Assembly: GCA_947471745.1 (NCBI GenBank)
Contig: CANJKZ010000544.1
Span: forward strand, 236,001 to 300,000
Length of the DNA stretch: 64,000 nucleotides
Direction: 5' to 3'
Source of the DNA: Closterium sp. Naga37s-1
Taxonomy: Eukaryota > Streptophyta > Zygnematophyceae > Desmidiales > Closteriaceae
The position numbers and the translations under genes are program-made. The notes under the pieces were generated by a model that did not search any database, was not told the origin of the DNA, and saw only the letters and a list, made by a program, of their open reading frames with translations. Each line of letters starts with the position of its first letter. The first letter of the stretch is position 1. This document shows positions 50,466 to 60,070 of the stretch, piece after piece.

Positions 50466-51977
50466 ATGGACGAGATGGCTTCCTGGAAGTCCACAGGCAC
50501 CTACATAGACGAGGTTCCCCCACCTGGGGCGAACATCGTCAGTGGCATGTGGATCTTCAGGGTGAAGCGGCCGCCGGGTTCTCCGCCTGCCTTCAAGGCG
50601 CGTTACGTTGCACGTGGCTTCAGTCAGCGTCAGGGAGTTGACTTCTTTCAGACCTTCTCCCCTACCCCGAAGATGACCACTCTTCGGGTACTGCTGCACG
50701 TTGCTGCTCAGCGTGACTACGAGCTCCACTCGCTTGACTTCAGCACAGCCTTCCTACAGGGCAGCCTCCACGAGGAGATCTGGCTGCGCCGCCCACCTGG
50801 CTTCACTGGGTCGTTTCCTGATGGTACCCAGTGGAGCCTCCGGCGGCCAGTCTACGGTCTCCGCCAGGCACCCCGTGAGTGGCACGACACACTCAGGACG
50901 ACTCTTGCTGCTCTTGGTTTTGCTCCTTCCACTGCTGACCCTTCTCTGTTCTTATGCACTGACACTACTCTGCCGCCGTTCTACGTTCTCGTGTACGTAG
51001 ACGACCTCGTCTTTGCTACTGCTGACACTGAGGCACTCGCCCACGTGAAGTCGGAGCTACAGAAGAGACACACGTGCACATACCTAGGTGAGCTGACAAG
51101 CTATCTTGGCTTGCGGATCACCCGGGACAGAGCACAGCGCACCATTACCTTGACTCAGTCACACATGGTGCAGCAGGTCCTTCAGCGCTTCGGCTTCACG
51201 TACTCCTCGCCACAGTCCACTCCTCTGCCTACCGGTCACTCGCTCTCAGCTCCACCTTCGGACGAGTCCGTAGAGCCGAGTGGCCCGTATCCAGAGCTTG
51301 TGGGCTGCCTCATGTACCTGATGACTTGCACACGACCTGACCTCGCATACCCTCTCAGCCTTCTGGCTCGCTACGTGGCTCCCGGCAGACACCGAAAGGT
51401 GCACTGGGATGCTGCGAAGAGGGTGTTGCGATACTTGTGCAGTACATCGGGCATGGGGCTCGTGCTTGGAGGACGGGCTCGAGTTGTCCTCACTGGTCAC
51501 GCTCACGCCTCCTGGGTTGAAGACTTGGCTACGCAGCGGTCGTCACAGGGTTACACCTTCAGCCTTGGCTCCGGTTCTGTCTCTTGGCGGTCTACCCGCT
51601 CTTCTTCTGTTCTCAGCTCCAGTTGTGAGGCTGAGATCTACGCTGGGGCCATGGCTGCACAGGAGCTTCGCTGGCTCACCTACCTGCTGACCGACTTGGG
51701 AGAGGCGCCTCGTTCTCCTCCAGTTCTGTACGTCGACAACAAGGCTATGTTGGCCTTGTGTCAGGAGCACAGACTGGAGCACAGAACGAAGCACATTGCT
51801 CTGCGCTACTTCCTTGCTCGAGAGTTGCAGCAGCGTGGCCAGCTTCGTCTTGCTTACGTGGCCTCTCAGGCCAACACTGCTGATGTTTTCACCAAGGCAC
51901 TTCAGCCTTGTGATCATCAGCATTTCTGTACTGTGTTAGGCCTTGTACCTACTGTGCCTCACTTGCTGACTTCTTGA
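50466..51977 (+). CDS. copia F reverse transcriptase and RNase H
   Basis: A 503-codon open frame, the best-preserved RT of the A/B family here. It includes MASWKSTGTYIDEVPPPGAN (Trp intact where B has TAG), LDFSTAFLQG, GLRQAPREWHD and YVDDLVFATA. RNase H has SSSCEAEIYA and YVDNKAMLAL, but the first catalytic block reads LTGHAHASWVED where A and B have HADAS: Asp changed to His, which should disable RNase H. The start shown is an internal Met; the natural protein began far upstream. Confidence 0.88.
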   Translation: MDEMASWKSTGTYIDEVPPPGANIVSGMWIFRVKRPPGSPPAFKARYVARGFSQRQGVDFFQTFSPTPKMTTLRVLLHVAAQRDYELHSLDFSTAFLQGSLHEEIWLRRPPGFTGSFPDGTQWSLRRPVYGLRQAPREWHDTLRTTLAALGFAPSTADPSLFLCTDTTLPPFYVLVYVDDLVFATADTEALAHVKSELQKRHTCTYLGELTSYLGLRITRDRAQRTITLTQSHMVQQVLQRFGFTYSSPQSTPLPTGHSLSAPPSDESVEPSGPYPELVGCLMYLMTCTRPDLAYPLSLLARYVAPGRHRKVHWDAAKRVLRYLCSTSGMGLVLGGRARVVLTGHAHASWVEDLATQRSSQGYTFSLGSGSVSWRSTRSSSVLSSSCEAEIYAGAMAAQELRWLTYLLTDLGEAPRSPPVLYVDNKAMLALCQEHRLEHRTKHIALRYFLARELQQRGQLRLAYVASQANTADVFTKALQPCDHQHFCTVLGLVPTVPHLLTS

Positions 51978-52206
51978 CTTTGCTTGTACTGTACTCTATA
52001 TACTTATACCTGCATGCTTATACTTGCTAGGTTGTGTTCACTGTATTGTTTGCTTTCCTTTATATATAACTCTGCATGTGAACTGGCCTTGTGGCCCTTG
52101 CTTGTGCTCAGACTGCGTGGTGACTTTGTGATGCACCCTGAGCTTGCTTTGCCTTCTTGACTGGTCTTGTGACCCCTTTTTCTCCCCCACTTTGCCTATG
52201 GGGGTG

Positions 52207-52336
52207 TGTCAAAATTGCATATGCTATAGTCTGTTTAGGCTGTAGTGGGGTAGTCCTTAGAGGGTACAACACTTTTGTGTTTTCTACTTGTACCCCACCT
52301 GTTTCCTAGTTCATTCATTCCTTCTCGATTCTCACA
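52207..52336 (+). repeat. 3' LTR of copia F (130 bp)
   Basis: TGTCAAAATTGCATATGC to TTCTCGATTCTCACA, preceded by the CTATGGGGGTG purine tract. Several differences from the B LTRs, so F is an older copy or a separate lineage. The next bases TGGGT would be its target duplication; the left one is lost. Confidence 0.88.
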
Positions 52337-52576
52337 TGGGTTACTGCGCAGTGCCACGCCAACTTTGTGAAACCTTCCCGTAGCCTATATCTAGTTGTGT
52401 GTTTGCTTTTGTATTCATAATTGATATTGCAATTCTACTTGGCCCAAATGCTACTTCAATCCTCACTAAGTCCTTAGAGGCAAACTGTACCGAAACTCTA
52501 CCAAGTTGCTGGCGCAACATCATTCTCATAGCAGAAACTCTCTCGTTATCGCTACGCTCTCTAATATATTCCTTCA
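52337..52576 (+). repeat. 3' LTR of copia E, right part
   Basis: Continues the E LTR (equivalent to 43540-43779) after F and ends CTAATATATTCCTTCA, followed by ATGAC. Confidence 0.9.
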
Positions 52577-52581
52577 ATGAC

Positions 52582-53180
52582 ATCGGAGCCGCAACAGCCG
52601 CTTCTTTCTGCGAACTGGCGCTCGTCTTCAGGCATGGTCGAACCATGTATGTCAACGGAAAGGCAGTGTGGCAGGGGACCAAATGCCAAGTGTTTTTCCG
52701 CTTGACCCGACGGCTCCTCGCTCCCCGCAGCCGCAAAACCCACCTCACACCCCGTTAACGCCGCAAGAAATCGGGCAATCGCGGTGGAGCTTCGCCGTCG
52801 TCAACGTGTTCCTGTAGTGAGTGTCTCACTAAGGAGTGTTTCTCTCGTAATACTACAATTAGCGATTGCTGTGTAGCGGCATTGCGGAGATTTCTAGTTT
52901 TCGGGATGGCAGGGCACGAAAACGTGGGCACGGGAATCTCGTCACGAAATGTGCACTAGGAGTTGAGGCACGAAATTGTGTTGGCTTGCCTTGTAGAAGT
53001 TCTCTAAGTGTTGAGTGAAGGCTTGAACATAGCTTCACTATAGAAAAAAGAACAATAGAGTACAATGGGAAGGACCATAACCATATAGGAACGAAGCGAC
53101 GATAGTCGCGAATGTTCACGCAAAACGTTCCGACAACTACTCTAGCATGTGCGTTGTCAAGTCAGCAACGGCGGGTGAAA
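52582..53180. other. intergenic, no gene recognised
   Basis: About 600 bp between copia E and the gag remnant. A short GTGAGTGTCTCACT inverted repeat lies near 52816, and GGGCACGAAA-like repeats near 52910-52990. No domain-bearing ORF. Confidence 0.4.
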
Positions 53181-53783
53181 TTAACATGCCATGAAAATTT
53201 CTACCTGACGGAAGTCTAAAAGAGATCTGCTCCTGTAACGGACGTCTGCTCCTTCAAGTCGCGTCAACAAGTCGAACAATTTCTGCACCCCTTCTTCAAC
53301 CGGTTCATCTTCTTCAATTCGTAGTGCCGCCATTTGCCACTCCAACACCACCGCTACCGCCGCTGTTGCAGGAGCATGTATACCCTTGAGAGCAGCCCAT
53401 GCCTTTGGTCCCTTCTCTGGTTCACGCTGGGATGGCTTGATATGACGGATCTGGCTGCTCCCCAACGCTTGCCCAAGTAGGAGATAGCCTTGTGCGCTCT
53501 TCCGCATCCACAGGCTCTTCTCCGGGTCGTTCTCGGGGCATTTCTCCGTTCCTTCCATCACCTCCAGCAGGTCATAGTGGTCAAATACGTTCTCCATTCT
53601 GAAGGACCATTCAGCGAAGTCGTCGCCATTGAACTTGTCAAGCCCAAACACCCTAGGTTCATCCCTAGGTGGGCCAAGACTTGGTTGCACGGGCGCGATG
53701 GCGGGATCACGGGGTTGGCCTTGAGCTTGGGCTTCTCCACTGCCACCAGCACCTCTGCCACCCTTTTCATCAGGTCCAGCCAT
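53181..53783 (-). pseudogene. copia gag remnant G
   Basis: From ATG 53783 (MAGPDEKGGRGAGGSG) this minus-strand frame encodes a copia gag N-terminal region: GLDKFNGDDFAEWSFRMENV, SLWMRKSAQGYLLLGQALG, KAWAALKGIHAPATAAV, EWQMAALRIEEDEPVEEGV. It resembles the gag fold of C/D (EEW-RM-YKLL, LD-LVELDDS) but is a separate lineage. It ends at 53181 with no protease, integrase or RT after it, so only the 5' end of the element remains. Confidence 0.75.
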
Positions 53784-53803
53784 TGTCGAAACTGCTCCAA
53801 GGG

Positions 53804-53815
53804 GCTCTGATACCA
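53804..53815 (-). promoter_or_regulatory. primer binding site of remnant G
   Basis: TGGTATCAGAGC on the minus strand, 21 bases before the gag ATG; exact match to the initiator-Met tRNA complement. It places the end of a 5' LTR (...CTACAACA) at 53818. Confidence 0.85.
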
Positions 53816-53817
53816 CT

Positions 53818-54829
53818 TGTTGTAGTCACAATAGGCTTGAATGTGCCTAAAACAAAAGATAGAGTGCACAGTCAGATTTCTGCAGAGCGGCTTCAAACGT
53901 TGATAGCATTCTGTTCACAGCTTCAAATTACTTGCTATAAGTTGGATCTGGGGCGTCTTGATATCGCCTACAATAGGCAATTTACATCACACGATTTCAA
54001 AAAGTATTAATGACGCAACATTGGTTTGAACGAACGGCACTATGGCAGCCACTATAGACTTAGAACACAAATTAAGAAGAGTTACGATTTGGGAATGACT
54101 CCCAGCCTCTACAAACCCCAAGAGTCGGGGTACAATGATGTGGAAACAGTGTCAGAGTGTCCCCAACCATGAAGGGTCTCGAAACTACCCTCCATAAGGG
54201 CCTACACCAAGAGAAATGTTACACTACACATTGTAATGTAACTATTCTCACTATCTTGAAGACTACCATTTTGGAGAGTTTCGAAATCACTTGAATCTTG
54301 AAACCAATGCTTGGTTCTTCAAGATAAATTCTTCCTTGAGTTCTTGGAAGTCTGCTGTGCACACCTGCGACACGCCGAACGTTCCACACACGACAAAATA
54401 GAAAACCGCACATGACACGCAAACGACGACGTGACACGCGACTAGCGATAACTCGCTATTGACTCGACACACACATTCAAAATCATGCCTAATCATTCAC
54501 ACACTATTGTAAGCATGAAATATATATTATCTTATGCCCTCATACCATTCTATGCACACACGCATGCACACACACGGACAACAAGCCAAATGCAAACCAT
54601 AGGGTTGCACCAATACAGGGTGCTGGCCGTGGTGTTGGCTGAAGACGGATGATATAGAAAGAAGGGGAACATACCAAATAGAGGGGCTTAACTGAAAACA
54701 AACTTACTATTTTTTGTGTGTAGATGAACTGCAAACAATCGAACAGCACCATTTTTTTGCCGTCCGGTTCAATTGGAGCCAATTCAGTTTGACATCAAAC
54801 CGGTTCGGTTCGGTAATTTGCTCATGGCC
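53818..54829 (-). other. probable 5' LTR of remnant G and flank
   Basis: The LTR of G should begin somewhere in this stretch and end at 53818, but I could not place its outer boundary. The part 54780-54829 (minus strand TGAGCAAATTACCGAACCGA) resembles a hAT terminus with CCGAA repeats; without a partner end I do not call an element. Confidence 0.35.
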
Positions 54830-55200
54830 ACCGGGGAGCACAAACAGGTTGAGATGTCGTGATAACCCCAACATTTGGTTCAATAATAACTGAAGAAAGT
54901 GGCGGCCCTCTTGCAAACCAGGCCAAAGCAGCAACACCTGGGTCGCAAGTAGGGAAGCTGTCAATGGTTGTGCTTTCAACATAGTTTGGAGGGCTGATTC
55001 AGGAGTAGGAGCCCTTGCCGTTGTTGATGCATGTGCCCACATAGCAGGGGTTCGTCAAGTCAGACCCACACACGTCCACTGGCAACCGATACGAAGCACA
55101 ATTGTGGAGCACATGGATGAGGCAAGAAGAGACATACATGAATTGACAACAACAGGAAGAGTGGGGGGGGGGGGGGGGGGGGAAGGAGACCGAGAAGCCC
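54830..55200 (-). pseudogene. EGF-like domain gene fragment
   Basis: Minus-strand frame with EGF-like cysteine spacing: NCASYRLPVDVCGSDLTNPC, then YVGTCINNGKGSYS, followed by TGA exactly where the next EGF Cys is expected. Beyond the stop the same frame stays open for about 55 codons (ISPPNYVESTTIDSFPTCD, then PGVAALAWFARG). This looks like one exon of a secreted or membrane protein, now broken. A homopolymer of about 20 G lies at 55165-55184. The family is otherwise unrecognised. Confidence 0.4.
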
Positions 55201-55673
55201 AAAAACATATAGATAGATAGAGGCTTGGTTTAACAAGTCTTTGATGAACAAACCAGACCAGTGCACTAACAACGGTCATGGATGAACATCATTGTCTGCG
55301 AACAAAACGACTTATCCATGTTTGGGATCCATATCCATTTGAAACTTGAACAAATGGCTGCCTGAATCCATTCGAGAGCGAGCAGTTACACGAGTTGGTG
55401 TTACTGCGTAGGTTAGCTCGGCATATGAACCGCCCACTTGGGTTCATGCTGGGGTGCAGGTCGCCGTCACCCTTGAAGCTCCTCTGGCCCCATAGGTCCT
55501 TGGGACCTAGAGGGTGGTACAGGCAAGAGAGAACAAGTGTAGTAGAAATGGGTGCATATCCAGCTTCATTGGAAAAGACCGCATGCTGGAATCAGCAAAA
55601 TTAACCAAGTGAGAGGTGCAAGAAATGTGAGTTGCGAGGCCCCTGAGTCTTTCACCTCCTTCACCTTCCACCT
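55201..55673. other. intergenic, no gene recognised
   Basis: About 470 bp without supported features. The last eight bases, TTCCACCT (55666-55673), are the probable left target duplication of the hAT element that follows. Confidence 0.4.
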
Positions 55674-56543
55674 AGGCATGAGCGGGAGGCCTGCGCAGGT
55701 CGGGTCGGCCCGACCCGACCCATGATTTTGCCCGGGTCGGGTCAGATGTTTCAATAGCCTACCCCGTGCTGTTCGGCCCGACCCGGCCCGGCCTAAAAAC
55801 CGAACCGAGCAGGGAACTCGGGCCGGATCGGGCCGGGCTTTTGGCCCGTGTTGACCCGACCCGTATTCGGGTCAGAAACTGAGAAATATTTCTTCGACAC
55901 AGGCAGACGCGGAAACCCTAACCAACCAAGTCGATGTCGAGATGACATTTTCCCCTCGACATCATTCCCGCAACCTAACTTCTTCTAACTTTCAGCCTAG
56001 ATTCCTAGTTTCTATGCAAGTAATAGTCGATTATGTGGAGAGCCTCAATGTCGCGAGATCTGAAAGAGTGGGAAGGGGGGTGTTGGGAATCCTAGATCAG
56101 TGCGGAAAGGAGTGGTGGGCAATGGTGAATTGGTTGGAAATATTGGTTGACGAGTGGTCCAACACATTTGTTGAAAACGAGTGCCCGGGTGAGTAAATTA
56201 TAGGAAAAATCCCCATTTCTAGATCGGCTAGCGAAATTGACAATCTGCACAGTTACACCAACGAAATTGCCAATCAGCGCAAATCGGTGGGCGAAATTGC
56301 AGATCTGAGCAGATCGGCGGGCGAAAGTGCAGATCTGCGCAGAGCGCTGGTGGAAGCGGGTCTCCTGACCCGACCCGACCTCGGGTCGGCCGGGTCAGGC
56401 CTGACCCAGCCTTGTACCCCCGGGTCGGGTCAGGGTATTCAACATCTTGGCCCGAGGCTAGCCCGGCCCGACCCGGCCCAGAAACCCGCTTGGCCCGGCC
56501 AAATCGGGTTGGGCCGGGTCGGGCTGGGCCAAATGCTCATGCC
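55674..56543. mobile_element. non-autonomous hAT element with GGGTCGGG subterminal repeats
   Basis: An 870-bp element with short terminal inverted repeats GGCATGAGC / GCTCATGCC and 8-bp flanks TTCCACCT / TTCCACTT (one mismatch), the hAT target size. Both ends are packed with GGGTCGGGT / CCCGACCCG motifs (about 55700-55870 and 56365-56525), as subterminal transposase sites would be. The centre has repeated GGCGGGCGAAATTGCAGATC units near 56280-56340 and no transposase. Confidence 0.75.
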
Positions 56544-56551
56544 TTCCACTT

Positions 56552-56989
56552 GTGTGTCATGACCCCTATATCTAGCAGGTCCTTCTTAGCTTGCCTCAGT
56601 TAGACCTCCTTCCCCGGCTCGATAACCCTCACAACTTTCCCCCTGCTAGCCTCTCCCCTCCTTTGACACCTCTGTGCATCCCTCAGCTGCGCCACATACA
56701 AGTTCTCCAGGACGGCTTGTAGCGGCTCTCTCAGGTAATTTTCTCTTGCTTTAACTAACGCCACCCACTTCTCCACGCTCCCCGCCACCACTGTATCGGT
56801 CAACAGCCTTGATGCTGTGGAGATAACTAAAACAACGGGAGTTCGTCTATGGGCTAGGCACGGGGTGGGAGTGATCTCTGCGTTTGTTCCTTAGTCGTTC
56901 ACTTGTGCTCTCTCTACTTGCTCATTCATGGGGAAAGTTGGCAAGAGTTTCACTAGCAAAATTTTACAACAATGGTAGCAACAAAGTTG
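56552..56989. other. intergenic with an unassigned short ORF
   Basis: A minus-strand 67-codon frame (56803-56600: VEKWVALVKARENYLREPLQ, then AVLENLYVAQLRDAQ) looks amphipathic and could be a gene fragment, but no family is recognised. The right end (56940-56989) begins the GTCGAC-rich repeat (GAGTTTCACTAGCAAA). Confidence 0.3.
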
Positions 56990-57360
56990 GCTACAATGAC
57001 TACATCATATGCTAGCATGCAAGCAGGTCGACTGCCAGCGCAGCATGGTCGACCGCGTTCCAGCGCTGCATGGTCGACCGCGCTCCAGCAGTGCAAAGTC
57101 ACGGCCTGCCAACGCTGCAAGTCGACGGCGCGCCAACGCTGCAGCAAGGCAGTTGTACAGCATCGCATCTGCAGGACAACAGCGCACCCGCTTCACAGGT
57201 GCTCGCAGATGATTGGCGTGCTGTGCCTCGTCACCTGCATAGCGCAGAGACCAGATCGTCCTCGTGCTGACGACTGCACCTGATCAGCCACGTCGACCTC
57301 GGGATACCATCACCGGGGTCGGCTTTGCCAAAACCACCTGGGCGACTGTCACGCTCCTCT
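56990..57360 (+). repeat. GTCGAC-rich dispersed repeat, copy 3, left part
   Basis: Best-preserved of the three copies: GGTCGACTGCC, CATGGTCGACCGCGTTCCAG (twice with changes), AAGTCGACGGCG, GTGCTCGCAGATGATTGGCG and GACCTCGGGATACCATC. Interrupted at 57360 by copia D and continued at 63833. Confidence 0.7.
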
Positions 57361-58229
57361 TGTTGAGTGATGCTACCATTCGCATTCACGTCTGTCTGCC
57401 TCCCATCATATGTTCGTGCGTTGCATGCGTGTTGTGAGTGTGTGCAAGAAGTTGTGTTTTGTGCGGTTTGGTTTTTCCGAGTGTGTGTGTGTGAATGTTA
57501 TTTGGCTTGAGCAGATATCTGAAGTGACTCCTCTGCTCAAGAGCTTTCCGAGGAACCAAGTATCGCTTCAATCGGAGCACGAACAAGAGAGTTACGAACG
57601 TTGGAGTTCGTATGCTTTTGATATTTGGTTGTGGTGACTATGGGAAGTTGTGGGGTTGACTCAATATGGGGTACAGACTTTTGGGGGTTGGGAAATTTGT
57701 CTTTTCTACTGTAGTTGCTGCCAAATGGTTGGGAGAAACCAAACCAGGTTGGCAAGTGTGGCCAAGTTGGGTTGAGGTGGATTGTGGAGGTTGGGATAGT
57801 GACAAAGGTCAAAGTTGGGTTGCCTATGGGGAAGGGAATTGTATGGCATGGGGTTTCCTTGGTTGGGGACTCTCTTGGGACCTTCCCTCTCGTCCTCCTC
57901 ATCCCTTACACCTGGTTTAGTGCTACTCCAATTCTCTTGTGTGAACTTGTGAGATCATTGTGATTGAGTTACGTTTTCTATGGCAGCATACCCCCTAGTG
58001 CGCCGAAGTTCATAACTCGAGTTATACTCCATATTTTGATACTATTCAAATTGGGAAAGATAGCCACGGTCAAGGGCTACAACATACTCGAGTTTGAAAG
58101 AATTCTAACTGTGGACCTTTCGTCGACGACGTTTCTTGTGACGACGTCTTTTCTGTCCAGAATTGTAGTTGTCGATTTTGAGATATTTCAGCCCCTAATC
58201 TTCATAGACTCCGTCCTTAATCTCTAACA
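57361..58229 (+). repeat. 5' LTR of copia D (869 bp)
   Basis: TGTTGAGTGATGCTACC to CGTCCTTAATCTCTAACA. Close to the 3' LTR, with scattered indels, and recognisably related to the C LTRs along its whole length (shared GTGGTATCAGAGC junction and CGTCCTTA-TCTCTAACA end). Confidence 0.92.
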
Positions 58230-58231
58230 AG

Positions 58232-58248
58232 TGGTATCAGAGCTGATT
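58232..58248 (+). promoter_or_regulatory. primer binding site of copia D
   Basis: TGGTATCAGAGCTGATT, two bases after the LTR; identical to the site of C and an exact initiator-Met tRNA match. Confidence 0.9.
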
Positions 58249-58465
58249 AAGGACCCTATGAGGAGTCTACTGAAGTGTGAAGACCCTCTTAGACCCACCA
58301 TGGCCTGTGGGCGTGCCTAAGTGGAGTTCTGGAGGTTGGATGTGACTTCCGCTAAGGGGAAACTCTGCCGAAATTTCGTTGGCGCCGACACTTGTGAAGA
58401 TTGTGTGGATCTACATTGTGACCAGCAAAGGGGGGAGCTGAAACCTCTGATTGGGAGCAGAGGAG

Positions 58466-60070
58466 ATGAATCAAGGGAGTGGAGATGCAGCTGAGAAGAG
58501 GAGTGAACCGCCACCATCCAAGATCGAAGCTTTGGATGGCTCCAACTATGAGGAATGGAGCGGGCGGATGCGGAGCGCCTTCAAGCGCTACAAGCTGCTG
58601 AAAATTGCAATGGGAGAGGAGAAGATGCCGGGGGAAGGAGATGCCCGCGATCGGTGGATTGAGAAGAGCGCGGTGCTTTACGACCTCATCCTCCAATCGG
58701 TCAACAACGACATGTTCCAGCACATCAAGGATTTGGTGGAGTTGGATGATTCCGGACCGAAGGCATGGAAGCTGCTACGCGACGTGATTCAGCCCAACAC
58801 GCTGCCGATGGTGATTGTGTTGGAGAAGGAGTTGGCTGCCCTCTCCATGAAACCGGGAGACGATGTGAAACCGGTCCTTGATAAGATCAAGGACACCTAT
58901 GCGAGGATGGCAGCGGCGGGCAGCGAAGTGTCGCAGATGCAACAGTGCACCAAGATCATCTCGGTGCTCGACAACTCGTGGGACAACCTCATCCCCACCC
59001 TCAACGTTCAGCAGGACAAATGGACGCCTGAGTGGCTACGGCAGCAGATTCTGCAGGAGGACTTCCGCAGACGCCACACGGGAGGTGGTGCTGCCAACAA
59101 AACTGCTGAGGGGTATGGAGCTGCAGGAGGCAGCAGAGGAAGAGGGGGAGGGAGAGGCCGAGGCCGTGGGAGAGGCTTTGGCAGAGGGAGAGGCCGAGGT
59201 GACTACAATGAGGGGCATGGGAGCTCTGGTGGCAGGGGGAGCACCCGAATGGAGGGTGCGTGCTGGTACTGCAAGAAGGCTGGACACCCGTGGTTCAAGT
59301 GTTTCAGCCGGCCTGAGGGATGGGCCCCTCCAGGCATGAAGCCGCCAAGTGGTGAACGTGCACGCGGTGGCGCTGTGCAAGGTTCAGGTGCACAAGGTGA
59401 TGGTGCACAAGGTAAAGCCGACCCTGGGATGTTCCTCATGGTTGAGGATGTGCAAGGGAGTGGGGGTGATGTGGGTTCAGTTGGGAAGGTTGTGATGCAC
59501 CCCCTCACTCACTGGGTGATCGATTCAGGTTGCACGAGTCATATGACCCCACGGGCAGATTTGCTTGATGAGGTAAAACCTCCTGGGAAGATCAAGTTTG
59601 TGGCTGCCGCTTCAGGTGCTTTGCTCCCTGTGATTGGTGTTGGGAACGCCAAGGTGATGGGAGCCAATGGAGAGCTTGTGGGGCTTGGGAATGTGCTGTT
59701 GGTTGAAGGTTTGTCCGCTAACCTTCTTTCTGTGCGCCGACTGCAGAAGAGCAAGGCTGAAGTTACCTTCGGCCCAACCAGCTGCCGTGCAAAGCTTGGG
59801 AAGTTGCTGCTGTGGAACTTGGAGGAGAAGAGCAGCTGCATCAAGGACCTGTGGCAGCTGCCCATCATCCCTTGGAAGGGGAAACCACCAGCAACGGCAA
59901 AGGCAGCGGCAGCGGCTAAAGCAACTTCGGGAGGAGAGGAGACTGCACCAACTGCTGGGGCCCTGGATGCAGTCAAGAAGGTGCAGCAGCCACAACAGCC
60001 ACATGGTGAGGTGCTTGCTGGTGTGGATGCGACAGCCTGCATGGGCAAAGGCTTCATCTGGGAGTGGTGA
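58466..60070 (+). CDS. copia D gag and protease
   Basis: ATG 58466 (MNQGSGDAAEKRSEPPPSK). UBN2-type gag, then LNVQQDKWTPEWLRQQILQE (open where C has two stops), an RGRGRGRGFGRGRGRG tract, the canonical zinc knuckle CWYCKKAGHPWFKC and the protease site HWVIDSGCTSHMTP. It runs to 60070, but after GVDATA the frame has shifted (about 60040-60060), so the last dozen or so residues are not genuine. GAG-pre-integrase resumes in another frame as TWHERLCHVN. Confidence 0.9.
   Translation: MNQGSGDAAEKRSEPPPSKIEALDGSNYEEWSGRMRSAFKRYKLLKIAMGEEKMPGEGDARDRWIEKSAVLYDLILQSVNNDMFQHIKDLVELDDSGPKAWKLLRDVIQPNTLPMVIVLEKELAALSMKPGDDVKPVLDKIKDTYARMAAAGSEVSQMQQCTKIISVLDNSWDNLIPTLNVQQDKWTPEWLRQQILQEDFRRRHTGGGAANKTAEGYGAAGGSRGRGGGRGRGRGRGFGRGRGRGDYNEGHGSSGGRGSTRMEGACWYCKKAGHPWFKCFSRPEGWAPPGMKPPSGERARGGAVQGSGAQGDGAQGKADPGMFLMVEDVQGSGGDVGSVGKVVMHPLTHWVIDSGCTSHMTPRADLLDEVKPPGKIKFVAAASGALLPVIGVGNAKVMGANGELVGLGNVLLVEGLSANLLSVRRLQKSKAEVTFGPTSCRAKLGKLLLWNLEEKSSCIKDLWQLPIIPWKGKPPATAKAAAAAKATSGGEETAPTAGALDAVKKVQQPQQPHGEVLAGVDATACMGKGFIWEW

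Larger units (their letters stand above)
49738..52336 (+). mobile_element. 5'-truncated B-family copia copy F
   Basis: Starts abruptly inside the polyprotein (equivalent to about position 17358 of B) and runs through RT and RNase H to a complete 3' LTR (52207-52336). Its 5' LTR, gag, protease and integrase are absent. The E LTR is also missing 57 bp at the left junction, so one deletion appears to have removed both the F 5' half and the adjacent E LTR piece after insertion. Sequence is very close to B. Confidence 0.9.
43187..52576 (+). mobile_element. Ty1/copia retrotransposon E, with copy F nested in its 3' LTR
   Basis: Bounded by exact duplications ATGAC (43182-43186 and 52577-52581). The 5' LTR is 43187-43779. 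The 3' LTR starts at 49442, breaks at about 49737 into element F, resumes at 52337 and ends at 52576. Coding order is gag, protease, integrase, RT, RNase H, with two frameshifts and one in-frame stop. Gag and LTR differ wholly from families A/B/F and C/D, so this is a third copia lineage in the window. Confidence 0.93.

Noticed and set aside
54540..55042. Minus-strand frames around 54540-55042 as a gene
   Set aside because: Only the EGF-like part has any family signal; the rest includes hAT-like CCGAACCGAA repeats and short unrelated frames.
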